From: Bradysia coprophila | Taxonomy: Eukaryota; Arthropoda; Insecta; Diptera; Sciaridae | Direction: 5' to 3' | Length of the DNA: 64,000 nucleotides | NCBI RefSeq assembly: GCF_014529535.1 | Contig: NC_050737.1 | Location: 496,001 to 560,000, forward strand | In this document: piece by piece, positions 12,750-24,778 of the stretch | Position numbering within the stretch: position 1 is the stretch's first letter | How the letters are laid out: the number at the start of each line of letters is the position of its first letter | The notes under the pieces: model-generated | Database searches by the model: none | Seen by the model: the letters and a program-made list of their open reading frames with translations, nothing else | What the model was told of the DNA's origin: nothing | Position numbers and translations under genes: made by a program

Positions 12750-14770
12750 GATCACATAGAATTATTGGTTTTACGAAATGAAGCGAAAAATCGCTAATTT
12801 AGCGAACCCAAAGAATATTCCATTTTACAAAATATTGTGAGAATTGCTATTTCAACAAAATCATTGAATTTTCCCTTTTACAATATGTGGGAAGAATTTC
12901 GAATTTTTCCTTTTACGAATTGAACCGAAAAGTCGTTAATTCGACAAATTGATGAAAGTTTCCCTTTTACAAACAGTTGGGAGAATTTCCAATTTTACCT
13001 TTTACGAATCGAACCGAAAATCGCTAATTTGGCAAAGCCAAAGAATATTCCATTTTAGAAAATATGGGGAGAATTTCTAATTGACCAAAATCACAACGCG
13101 GGATGAGAATTTCTATTGGAACGACCACAACGAATTTTCCCTATTACAAAATGAGCTCAAAAATCGCTAATTCCACAAATTCATTGAATTTTCCCTTCAA
13201 CAATATGTGGAGAGAATTTCCAATTTTTCCTTTTACAAAAAAATGAGCAAAATGTCCAATGAATCGATCGCATCGATTTTTCCGTTTCACAAATTCAACA
13301 AATAAATCGGCAGAGAATATTCACCTTTTACTAAATGAACCGAAAAATCGCTAATAACAAAAACCAAGCAATATTCCCGTTTACAAAATGTAGAAAGAAT
13401 TTTAAAATTTTTATTTTTAACGAAGCCATCAAATTTTCTTTTTACAAAATAAGCCGGAAATCGCTAATTGAGAATGGAAAAATTGCATTTTCCCTCAATA
13501 TGTTACTTTCGTCAATGCAAATCTGATAGCCGGAGGCCCGGGGGTGTGGGGGTGGAACCCCCACTCACTTCGTCACTGAAATTTCTAATTTTTTTTCTAT
13601 AGAAGAAATTGACAAGATTTTTAATGTAGTGATCACATAGAATTATTGGTTTTACGAAATGAAGCGAAAAATCGCTAATTTAGCAAAGGCAAAGAATATT
13701 CCATTTTACAAAATATTGTGAGAATTTATAATTGACCAAAATCATGCAATTATTGCTTATACAAAACGTGATGAGAATGTCTAATGGAACGACCACAATG
13801 AATTTTCCCTTTTACAAAATGAGCTCAAAAACCGGTAATTCCACAAATTCATTGAATTTTCCCGTCTACAAAATGTTGGTAGAATTTCCAATTTTCCCTT
13901 TTACGAAACGAACCGAAAAGTCACTAATTTAGCAAAGCTAAAGAATATTCCATTTTACAGAATGTGTGGAGAATTTCCAATTGTTCCTTTTACGAAATGA
14001 ACAGGAAAATGATTGAATTTTCCCTTCTACAATATGTGGGGAGAATTTCGAATTTTTCCTTTTACTAAATGAACCGAAAAATCGCTAATTTAACAAATTT
14101 ATAGAATTCTCCCTTCTACTAAATATTGAGAGAATTTCCAATTTTCCCTTTTACGAATCGAATCAAAAATCGCTAATTCAACAAATTTATTAAATTTTCC
14201 CTTATACGAAATGGGGGTAGAATTTCCAATTTTTCCTTTTACAAAAAAAAATGAGCAAAATGTCTAATGTATCGTTCGCATTGAATTTTCCGTTTTACAA
14301 AATCAACAAATAAATCGGCAGAAAATATTTTACTAAATGAACCGAAAATTCGCTAATAACCAAAAACCAAGCAATATTCCCTTTTACAAGATGTAGAGAT
14401 AATTTTCAAATTTTTATTTTTAGAAAATGTGAGCAAAATTTCTAATTGAACGAAGAAATCAAATTTTTCCTTTTACAAAATGAGACCCAGAACCAAGCAA
14501 TATTCCCTTTTACGAAATGTAGAGAGAATTTTCAAATTTTTATTTTTAGAAAATGTGAGCAAAATTTCTAATTGAACGAAGAAATCAAATTTTCCCTTTT
14601 ACAAAATGAGCCGGGAATCGCTAATATAACAAATTCATTTAATTTTCCCTTTTACAAAATGCGGGGAGAATGTCAAATGGACATATCACAACAAATTGTT
14701 CCTTTTACAAAATTAACCGAACAAAACCGAAGAGTTTTTCCATTTTTAGATTGTACTGAAAATAATTAAT
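12750..14770. repeat. Degenerate CCTTTTACAAAATG repeat array
   Basis: A 2-kb field of diverged units combines TTTTCCCTTTTACAAAATG, GAGAATTTCCAATTTTTCC and CCGAAAAATCGCTAATT in a roughly constant order with a period near 60-70 bp. Higher-order copies exist: 12751-12850 resembles 13631-13720, and a block of about 117 bp near 14370-14480 is repeated at 14487-14600. A short GC-rich patch with AGCCGGAGGCCCGGGGG lies near 13530-13560. Open frames here (for example 13732-13932) are by-products of the repeat. Confidence 0.75.
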
Positions 14771-15004
14771 GAAACGGCCTGTTGGGAATTTCGCTTATAC
14801 AACGTTTTTTAACTTCTTTTTCCCAAAAAAAGGGCGGAACGGAACACTCAACTATCAAGCCCAACTCCCCCCGGACAGCAACTAGGATCAGTTTTTTAAG
14901 GCAGCTTTGCTGCCTTCAGCGCCGTCTCCAACTGTGCTTCGATCATTCTGTTTGCATATTTTACTGTGGATGGATATCGTCTATGTATTGTACTAATCAT
15001 GAAT

Positions 15005-15235
15005 CGTCTCATTTTCAATCCTATCTCATTATCAATCATATCTCATCATAGCACATATGCCATCATAGCACAGATCCCATCGTAGCACATATCCCATCAT
15101 AGCACATATCCCATCATAGATCATATCCCATCATAGATCATATCCCATTGTAGATTATATCCCATCATCAATCATATATCATCATATATCATCATCATAT
15201 ATCATCATCATCATCATCATAATCAATCGTATCTG
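15005..15235. repeat. Tandem CATATCCCATCATAG repeat and ATC/TCA microsatellite
   Basis: Units of 17-18 bp of the type 'catatcccatcatagcac' repeat about eight times, then degrade into (ATC)n/(TCATCA)n up to 15230. Confidence 0.85.
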
Positions 15236-15694
15236 TTCGTCAGCATAAACGCCAAAAGAGAGGCTAGTCCTAGTCCTATTGTCAGAAATTGTAGGTATAT
15301 ATCTTACTTTCAAACAGTACCAAACATCTTGCTGGCACTGTCATGAGTACCAAATTGTTCGCAATATGTTTCTTTGAGTCTCGTGTGGGTTCAGCATTAT
15401 GTACAGTCACTATGGTGAGGAAAAGTGTATTGACGAAAAATATTTTGTTTGTTTAAATAATCAATCGAGGATGGAAAAGTCAAATAATTCGACAGAACGG
15501 ATTTTAATGAACAATCTGACACACATGTAATGTTGAAGCACTTCAAGCAAAAGTGATCATAGTAATCAAAGTGCGTTGCAAAATATTTTATGTTGGTTTA
15601 CATAGGTTCTCCCAACTTCACTAGTAATAGTTTCAGAACTTCGTTATAAAATAAAACTTTATAACCACTTTGCCGGGTACTGTGACTTGTCGAC

Positions 15695-15836
15695 TTTAGA
15701 CACCCTGCCTGGAAAGTAGTAAAGGAGTCGAGGAATACCTCCAAATAAATTTCTAAAAATCAAAAAAATTTTAGATTTTGTTAATTTTATTTGGAGGTAA
15801 CCCTTGACTACTTTATTACTTTCCAGGGTGTCTAAA
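15695..15836. mobile_element. Small hairpin (MITE-like) element
   Basis: The left arm 15695-15749 and right arm 15786-15836 are imperfect inverted repeats (TTTAGACACCCTG/CAGGGTGTCTAAA; ACCTCCAAATAAA/TTTATTTGGAGGT). There is no coding content. Confidence 0.7.
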
Positions 15837-15870
15837 AATCCAGCGTGCGCATTTTTCTGAAATGTGCTAA

Positions 15871-16603
15871 AGACAACCAATGTGTTACACAGACATAATT
15901 GGACTAAGTAGATTACTGCGCATTCAGATTCAAGACATACTAAAATTGAACAGTGGACTGCTAGATTATCAAATTACACTAAATCCAACACTCCTCCTTA
16001 ATTTGATAATAATCTAATAATTTTAATCTCCTTCTCGAGTATACTATTCCAGTTAAATAATTTTATAGGAGACACTCAACATTCGTTTCTAAATTCACGC
16101 CGTCAGTCCGCTCAATATTTGAAATTTTGCAACGGATCGGGGGCGATTTAACGTTCAGGAAAATTTCATGACTGCCAATGTGAAAAAAAAAAAATTTCAA
16201 ATTCTTTCGTTGACGTGATCCATTGTTTACATTCAATTTGGAATGTATTGATCAAATGATATTGGAAATAATGGACTCATTAATATCCCTTTCATCGATA
16301 ATATTGTATTGACCTTGGTAGATAATAGTAATTTATGCCACTCAGCATCATAATCTGCAAAGTTAGCAAACTTCAGATGCCTCTGTGGCATAAAACGTTG
16401 TCGATGCATCTCGATTGCATAAATAACCAAGTGGTAAATGCTTTTAAATAACTAATTTCACACTGAGGTGAGTAACAGTAAAATGTTTGATTTAGTTTAA
16501 TTTAATAATCTAGCAGTCCACTGTTCAATTTTAGTATGCCTTGAATCTGAATGCGCAGTAATCTAGTTAGTCCAATTATGTCTGTGTATTAAATTGGTTG
16601 CCT
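15871..16603. mobile_element. MITE with 103-bp terminal inverted repeats
   Basis: Bases 15871-15973 and 16501-16603 are inverted repeats with only a handful of mismatches over 103 bp (shared core ACACAGACATAATTGGAC, CAGTGGACTGCTAGATTA). The interior has no transposase frame. It carries one copy of a 122-bp direct repeat whose twin lies just outside the element. Confidence 0.8.
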
Positions 16604-16840
16604 TTAATAAAGATTAATCGAATTGGGAAGATTTTAGTATCTCAAATTATTTTGTTACAGAATGCGTTTCATTTCTCTATCAAATCATGATTACCGCACC
16701 TCCCAGTCAAAATTAGGAAATAGTAATTTATGCCACTCAGCATCATAATCTGCAAAGTTTGCAAACTTCAGATGCCTCTGTGGCATAAAACGTTGTCGAT
16801 GCATCTCGATTGCATAAATAACCAAGTGGTAAATGCTTTT
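16324..16840. repeat. 122-bp direct repeat pair
   Basis: 16324-16445 and 16719-16840 are nearly identical (AATAGTAATTTATGCCACTC ... CAAGTGGTAAATGC). A diverged relative occurs near 34355-34420. Confidence 0.85.
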
Positions 16841-19061
16841 TTAGGCACTAAGGTAAGCGAGGGTATAGCTGACCGTGCAGGTGTACCTGACCAGCTACAT
16901 TATTTATCAGTTTTGGAAAATAATTACGAATGAAAATACGCAAATTAACGTTCTAATTAATCTTCAGAGCCTAAAGATTATTTTTTTCATGAAAATAATT
17001 CGATTATTATGTTTACTTATTTGATAAAACCATAAAATGAAACCAGTGCACCATCTCAGTACAAAGTTGCACATTTCTTAAGAAAATCGTAAGATCGGAT
17101 CGGTGTGGTCTAATTTAAGGTTTTTATTGACAAAAGAATTATTAATGGACAAAGTTTTGGTGTTTTTAGGTAGTAAATAGTTCGACAATTAATATGATTA
17201 ACATAAATAGGGTCTAAAAGTTAATATTTGATTAATTACATGGTGGTCAAAACATTGCATCAAAAATATGCCATGTTTGTGTAGTTGCCCGCACCAAATT
17301 CCGTACATTTTTCTTCATGTGACAAATTCACCTTCCATGTGCATTGTTGTGTACAAAATGATGTGATTAGAATTCGTTGATATTTTGTGTTTTTATGAGT
17401 TTTTATCATTGAAATTGGTTAATATCAGTGAATTAAGAGTGAAAATGTGTCGAATAATACGAAATTATTGCGAAAAATGTGAAAAATGTCTTAATTTTGT
17501 AGCGGTCAACTACTGCAACAAGACTGGTCAGGTATAAAAACATCCGTTTTTTAGTGGTCAGCTACTGCATCAAAAACAGTGCTTCATTAAAATCAGTTTT
17601 TTACAATAAAATTAATTAATTGTCAATATTTCTGATATTCTACGGAATGGGAACAGATCAAATTAAATTCTGACGAAGGAAAAACTTAGCTTCATCGAAA
17701 TCATCCTGAGATACTGATGACCAAAGTTGAAAAATTGCTTAGCCGGTCAGCTACTACCTCGCCAAAACGTGTGCCTAAAAAAAGCATTTGTCACGAGTTG
17801 TATACAACATTTTTCGCAAAAAAGGCAGCAGAAGTTTCGCTTTTCGCGACTGAGTTGCGAAATAGTAATTTTCGTGTATATAGGTCCAATGATTCATTTT
17901 GGTCTTAAACGATTGGACTACCGAACTGATCATAAGTAATGGTTCATTATATCGCGAATCGCATCGGTAAGGGATTTGAGAAATAAATCAATCAATCCAA
18001 TTTCGGCAGAAGAAAATATTCAATATATTCAATTGCGAATATAAATAAATCTAGAACATCAATTTATTGTTAACGCTCAAATCTTGAAATATAAACCGAA
18101 GCAATTCTATCAGATGTTTATTACCTATGTGGCATATGTGGCACGAATAATATTCATACGAAATCTTTTTTCAACATGCATTTCTGCTGTGCAAGAGAAC
18201 ATTTTTCCAGATCTTGTGAACCTGATAATACTGGTATTGTTAAAAATGTCGATCACCATTTAAAAACGGTTAAATAATGCTGTTGACAATAATGAGTGTG
18301 AAATTAGTCAAATACAGTAAGAACCATTCCACTGATTCCAAATAGTGAAAGAAGTAACATTACATAACAGAATTGAAGTGTCATTGTAGCGTAAATCTGT
18401 CTTTTTTGGTAAACTAGTAGAATTTATAGAGAAAGAAAATTGCGATCGAAACGGATTTTCAGTTGCTCATGAACCCACAATAGAATGTCTTACTGTGGTC
18501 GTACGTTGATGAGTTTGATTTGCTGTTGTCCCTCGATAACTACATGGGATAGAACAAGAGAGCTTTAAGAACATATAATATAAATACGACTGCGCCGCAT
18601 CAATATTAACGATGATGAAAGAAATATGATGTTTTCAAGTAATCAAATAGAATTGACTGCATCAACAGTTACGATCACAGGCCATCACATTCTCTAGTCC
18701 ATCATCGTTCTGAAAAAAGTATGTTAGCCCGCCGTGCGTATTTTGTTGTAAGTTGGCCAAACCACTCACGGTTCTTTCCCAATAAATCAGAATGTTTATT
18801 ACTAATTCAGTAGTAGACCCTCATAGTATACATCAGAGCTATCTCAAAAAAGTTGAAAACATAATATATCAAATATGTATTCGTCGTGCACCCACGGAAT
18901 GGCTGAAAAATTCGAAAACCTGATATCTAAATGTTCTGAAGACGTGCTTGGTCTGCAAATTTAATTAATTGCAAAATCAGTCGAGTAGATGACATCGTTG
19001 TAAGTTGTAACTGTTTTAACTCAATCGAAATTGGTGTATCGCAAAGTATACAACATCCGAA
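16841..19061. other. Non-coding region upstream of SLC5 gene 1
   Basis: No exon was recognised. A loosely repeated motif GGTCAGCTACTGCATCAAAA occurs near 17240-17750. The proximal end holds the putative promoter of the first transporter. Confidence 0.5.
18914..18926 (+). promoter_or_regulatory. Shared upstream block GAAAACCTGATAT, SLC5 gene 1
   Basis: The same 13 bases lie 148, 137 and 139 bp before the ATG of SLC5 genes 1, 2 and 3, in otherwise diverging flanks. Conserved position suggests a core-promoter or enhancer element; the role is inferred. Confidence 0.5.
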
Positions 19062-19589
19062 ATGAAGAATAGTGTGGATGTGACGGACATCAATTTGAAC
19101 GTCGAAGAAGTAAAAAGTATCTTACAACATTTCGATTGGACTGATTATGGTGTCTTCCTGTTTATGTTAATGAGCAGTGCAGTTATAGGTGTCTACTTTG
19201 GTTTCATCGATAAAAATAGGAAGAAAAGGACCGGCACATTAAATGCAACTGAAATCGCACAGGAATATTTGATGGGTGGTATGTAGTCATATATTTCTTC
19301 AAATATTGCATTTGTGTTTCTTAAATATTTTTTGAATACTACGAGATATTGGTAAATGTATTTGAGTTATTGAAAAACTTTTAAAATGCCGACCTGCTCT
19401 TTGCCAACTCGTGGTCGAAGGCAATCAGAGCAGGCCCGGACTGGCCATTGAATAGTCAGTCCGACCCTGAATCAGAGAGCATTAATTTGATAGTTTCTGC
19501 GGCCTCGTGATGAGTGGAACTAAATGATTTTTGTACTAATCCTGTCCACACTTCACATGTGCCATCAAATAATGATTGTCTCGACTAGA

Positions 19590-20292
19590 CATGGTCGATA
19601 ATGAAAATGATTATCGATAATTATCAATTATCGATAATCGATAATTATCGACTTTTTTTATCGAAAATTATCAAAAAAATATCGATAATCGATAATTATT
19701 GATATTTTGATAATAGGTGATGGAATTTGTTTATGTACTGTCCGTTTGACAAGCGGATCGCCACGGTTCAGCAGTGGGTTTCGAACATTTGTTTTTTACA
19801 CGTTGGCACACGCGCTCTTGTCAGATTCAAGATTGTTTTTACGAAGGTTACGCTGATTATACTTTGTGAAAAAGGCCAATACCTTGCAAATATGTCACAA
19901 CTTGGACAGAATTTGACACTACAATATCTGCAACATAAAAAACCAAATGTTCGAAACCCACTGAAACCCCGTGCTTCCATCTACGTAGTATACACATACT
20001 AGGTGAGCCAATCTTAATCTATTATCGAGATATCGATAATTCGATATATCGATATTTCGGTCCGAAAATCCGATATTTATCGATATATTCCGATATATCG
20101 GAATATTATCATGAATTTTCAGATAAATATCAAAATATCGATATTTTGATAATTATCGAATTTCGATATTTTGATAATTATCGAATTTCGATATTTTGAT
20201 AATTATCGATAATTATTAAATTATCGATAACGATATGATTAATCGATTATCGATAATTTCTTTCGATTGATATTATCGATAATTTTGAACGC
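19590..20292. repeat. TATCGATA-rich palindromic clusters around a hairpin element
   Basis: Two AT-rich tracts (19590-19715 and 20022-20292) inside intron 1 of SLC5 gene 1 are dense in TATCGATA and ATCGATAATTATCGAT; at least ten TATCGATA octamers were counted by eye. Between them, 19763-19803 and 19928-19974 form an inverted repeat (CAGTGGGTTTCGAACATTTG). TATCGATA is the DREF/BEAF-32 site in Drosophila; whether it binds anything here is unknown. Confidence 0.7.
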
Positions 20293-20949
20293 CTCCCATC
20301 TCTAGTCTCGACGAAGTAAAGATTTTCTTGGAGTTGTCAGCTCCCTATTCAAAACTTGTTTTAATCCTCGAGAGTTAGTCCAGACCTTTTTTACCAACCC
20401 TAAAATTATAGAAGTTGAAAATAACTGATTTTCCCATCTGGCAAATTCTTTTTTCGATCACATCAGATATTCCATATGCAGGGATCATGATATTTTCACA
20501 AATATTGAATTATGAACTGAATCCGCATCCATAGCCGTAATAAATCATTGGTTAATGATCAATTTGACCCATAGAGTGTAACGAGTCTCTATAGACACCG
20601 TTGTAGATATTTATTTATTTTAAACGTTAAGTGGTTATGTGAACTAGGCAAACTTCTTAGTTTTGCCACTCGTTTTCCTCTCATTAATTTTTATTAGATT
20701 TAATGACAATTTTAATAAATATTTTTGAATCTTTATTACTTCTGCCATGATTATTACGTCATTGGGACAGACAACAGAGCCTGTTTAATGGCCAAGCAAT
20801 AGTTATTTTCCTAACGTATTTAGGAGCATCGTTTTTCCTAAACGAACTGTGGGAAATTAGCATACATATACGTATGTTTCAATGTTTCAGCACATATCTG
20901 CCTCAATTTTATTTTTCGATTTTACTAAAATGGTTTCTCCTTTTACTTA

Positions 20950-21159
20950 ATTGGCGTTGAGGTAAAGTTAATCCAAATATTATCCAAATTTACTTCAGCT
21001 GGCATCTCTAATTAAAATTTAATTTGAAAAAACATTCAATCTATGTCCACATTTCTAGCTGTGTGTGATACACACGTATAAAAAGTGAGTTTGTATTAGT
21101 GGATCAGCTGATAAAACAGCTGAATTAAATTTGGATATAAATTTAAGTGAGTTTGACTG
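20950..21159. mobile_element. Degenerate TA/CAG-type MITE in intron 1
   Basis: The right part ends GTTTGACTG followed by TA and contains ATCAGCTGATAAAACAGCTG, as in the MITEs at 47683 and 58273. The left arm (ATCCAAATTTACTTCAGCTG) is an imperfect inverted copy. The borders are uncertain. Confidence 0.4.
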
Positions 21160-23687
21160 TAAAAATATAGTTTCTCTATTCAGGAAGACGGATGACTGTT
21201 GTTCCCGTAGCTATGTCACTTGTGGCAAGGTAAGAAAATTTCCTGAATCACGAATGTAATTTGGCTAAGCCTTCCGATATTCAGCTGGCTATCTGGAACA
21301 TCAATGCTGGGTTTCGTTACTGAAATGTACATGTATGGAACGCAGTTTTTCTTCGCCATTTGTACACTAATACTTGCTGGCCTTTAGACGTCATACGTGT
21401 ATATGCCGGTATTTCATGATCTACGTTTGGATTCTTGTTGTCAGGTTGGCAGTTTTAATCTGATTTATAATAAACGCTCTTTACTTTTCTCACCCAAATT
21501 GAACGAAAAAAAGTGTCAGAACTGACTGTAGTTATAAGCTTAAAGAAAGCTCTGCATTTGAGTCAATCGCTCACGTTACATTAATTTACCAGAAGGTGCT
21601 GATGAGGACATCTACATTTGCCTTCCGTTTCATTTCCTGAGTTTATGACTACATTTCGCTCAGACAAAATTTAGTGACAACAAATTCTAGCAGATGAAGT
21701 AGTTGAGTTCTGTTACCAGCAGTCTCCGTATATCATTCTATTCGATGAAATTTTCGTTTGATTTGATGGCGCATAAATTAACTGTTGCACTCACTCGTGA
21801 CCTCGTTTGTCTTTTTTTGTTATACGTTTAGTATTTGGAAAAGAGATTCGATAAGAGAATGCGGCTGTTTGGTTCAGTACTTTATACACTACACACGGTA
21901 CGTCGAATGGAATGTCTTTCTCAGAATGAAAACTTCTAACTTAAAATGTCTTCTTTTCGATTAGATCACCTTTCTGCCAGTTGTGATTTACGTACCGGCA
22001 TTAGCCTTTAATCAAGGTAAATAGATTCAATCCTCAACACTTCTTTCTGCAGTCATCCCGTAACTTTTACCCTTTCTCATTTCAATTTAGTATCAGGCAT
22101 AAACATTTACATTGTTACACCATTTGTATGTGCCACATGCATATTCTACACGTTGGTGGTAAGCCAAAATCTACAATGAAATCCACTAACGAATCTATTT
22201 TAAGAGGAAAATTGATCACGGTTTTCAGGGAGGCATTAAAGCCGTCATTTGGACAGATTGCATTCAAACATTTGTGATGATCGGAACGATGTTGGCAATA
22301 ATTGGCAAGGGCACTGTTGATGCCAATGGTTTCGGTAATATTTGGGATACGAATTGGGCAGGTGGAAGGCTTGTGTTTCCCGAGTCAGAACGATCAAATG
22401 CAAAGTCCAATCGTTCTTATCCTGACCAAACCTAATTTTTTCACTACAGACTTACACTGGATCCTAAAGTACGGCATTCTACATTGGCATTGCTAGTCGG
22501 TGGAACGACCTACTTTACGTACATTTTCACATTGAATCAGGGTATGGTTCAACGATACGTATCTTTACCAACGGTTCGAAAGGCTAGATATGCGCTGAGC
22601 ATATACATATTCACTTCAATATTACTAGTTGCGATATGCTGCTATGCTGGACTGATCGTTTTTACTTTATATTCGCAGTGTGATCCGTTGAAGACGAAGG
22701 TTTACAGCTTTCAGTTTCCTTTTTTTACCTCTGTTTAACATAATTTGACTTGCAGCTAATCAGTGCACCCGATCAACTGTTACCACTGTTGGTTATGAAT
22801 TCCTTGGGCGAATATCCTGGTACTGCCGGACTATTCATTGCTGGAATTTTTTCTGCAGCGTTAAGCTCGTTATCGACTTGCCTCAATGCCATGGCAGCCG
22901 TGGTTTTAGAAGACTTCTACAAACCATTTGTTCGAAAGCCGTTGACCGAAAGACAAACCAGCTTTTTGATGAAAGGAGTGGTTTTCCTTGTAGGAATTGT
23001 ATCGACGGCATTGGTATTTGTTGTCGCGAAATTGGGTACTGTATTACAGTTGCAAATGAGCATCGTAGGTGTTACGGCTGGTCCAGTTTATGGCGTATTT
23101 ACAATGGGAATGTTGATGCCTTGGGTGAAACGAAAGGTTGACTCGATTTTAAACTAATAGATAAACGGACTTTTCACATTTTCGCTATTGTAGGGAGCCT
23201 TTTACGGTGGTGTGTCTGGCTTGATTGGAATGACTTGGATATTGTACAAGGCACAGAGTGATTTAGCTTCTGGTGAATTTACGTTTCCCAAGAAACCGGT
23301 TTACACTGACAACTGCAGTTATAGCTTTGAGTTTACCGCATATTCGAACCAAACTCGGATCGAAAATGCAGATGATGAGTAAGTGATGAGATTCTGGTTT
23401 TACTTTTATTTTCCCTTTTTTTCCTTTTCTCTTATCGATTTACAGTTTCTTCAAAATTCAACATGTCTCGTACCTATTTTACACGATCATTGGGGCTGTT
23501 ATCACAATTGTGACCAGCACAATAGTGAGTCTAATTTTAGACGATGGACACGAATCGGATCCCATGCTTTTTAGCCCGGTCATTAGAAAATTTATTGCGA
23601 TACCGCATCATGCGTCAATTGTTGGACAAGATGGAAATGAAATGGATTGCACTGTACATACATTTGTAATGCAAGATAACAAAGTAC

Positions 23688-23693
23688 AATAAA
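23688..23693 (+). terminator. Polyadenylation signal overlapping the stop codon
   Basis: CAATAAAG contains both the final TAA and AATAAA. The same overlap is present in SLC5 gene 2 (33293-33298) and gene 3 (41501-41506). Confidence 0.6.
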
Positions 23694-24778
23694 GTTGGTG
23701 ATAGACATTTAGCATTTAATTAGGACGATTGCGACTTTCGACAGTGCCAGTGTACATCTTAGCAGAAATTATTGTTGACTTTCTCCGTTTGGTCTACAAT
23801 TTGTTTAGAGATTTGGTAGGTATGTAGGTAATCGTCGATGTTGTATTTGCTCGTTTGCTGTTTAAAAAAAATTTTACAAGTCAGTTTCATCGTGAACCTT
23901 TGGGGAGGAAAATCTATGTTAGATGGAATCGCTTAATAACATGTAGGGAAGAGAAGGTATAGATTGTGCAATAAAAAAGCTGATTTTTTAAATTTCAATT
24001 CATTTTCTTTATTCGAATTTTTTGATTTATTCTGTTAGCGTAAAAAAGACCGCTCACAATGGCGCAGTCCGTAAAAAAACGATCTTTTAAAAAATAAATA
24101 TTACAATGAATTTTATACAACGACATACATATTTGCGCTTTTAAAGTTGAACAATCTGACTCTGACTTTTTCTGAATTTGTCTTTTTTCCTTTGTGAAAT
24201 GTCAGACTGTACCAAATTTAAAAGTTCAAGAGTTGAAAGCTAAATACAAACAGGTCAGTTTCAATATCAAGTCAATTTTCACAATAATTTCACAATGTTC
24301 TACGATAAATCTTCACAATTAAATAAAATATTGAATTGATCAAGGAGTTACATCGAAAATTACACGAAGAATTATTATTGAAACTTACTTTACTAACTTT
24401 ACATTAATAATTTGTTTTATTATTATTATTTAATCTCAAAATCACTGACTGTCAACACAATAATTGTTTGTTTGTTTAAGGGCGTAGTCCGTTGGGCCGT
24501 ATTCACTGTCCCTCGTTTCTTGTTGTCACTCTCGAGTTTTGTTTAGTTTCACTACGAAATATTCCAATTGTTCCTCTTTAAATGGGCAGCTTCGCATCTA
24601 AATAAAATTCCACTCTTTATTGTACTGCATCTTGACGCCAATGTCTTTCACCAAATTTATCAAATGTGTTCGTTTGTTTTCTGCTTTAAGCACAAAGGAA
24701 AATCGTTCAATTATAGTCGAGTGGCGTCGACCATAATTTCACGAATTTACTCGTCGTGTTACAATATGCTTTTACACT
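23694..24778. other. Intergenic between SLC5 gene 1 and the 323-aa gene
   Basis: AT-rich with no exon recognised. AATAAA on the minus strand at 24616-24621 may serve the gene that ends at 24779. Confidence 0.45.

Larger units (their letters stand above)
19062..23692 (+). pseudogene. SLC5 sodium-coupled transporter gene 1, with premature stop
   Basis: Eleven exons align with the intact neighbours: 19062-19278, 21184-21229, 21285-21444, 21832-21897, 21965-22016, 22091-22158, 22229-22383, 22450-22699, 22756-23136, 23194-23378 and 23446-23692. All junctions are GT-AG and phase-consistent. SLC5 hallmarks include GGIKAVIWTDCIQ and AGLFIAGIFSAALSSLS ... LEDFYKP. SLC5 proteins couple Na+ entry to uptake of vitamins, monocarboxylates or sugars at the plasma membrane. 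Exon 3 has TAG at 21385-21387 where genes 2 and 3 have TTG, so translation would stop after 121 residues, within the first membrane segments. Everything downstream is intact and nearly identical to gene 2 from exon 6 on. It is a young pseudogene, a polymorphic null or an assembly error. Without the stop it would encode 608 aa. Confidence 0.85.

Noticed and set aside
13520..13570. GC-rich patch suggesting foreign DNA
   Set aside because: Only about 50 bp, within the repeat array, with no gene; too short to claim transfer.
15005..15235. Regular CATATCCCATCATAG repeats resembling a CRISPR array
   Set aside because: Units are contiguous without spacers, in an insect nuclear context; an ordinary tandem repeat.
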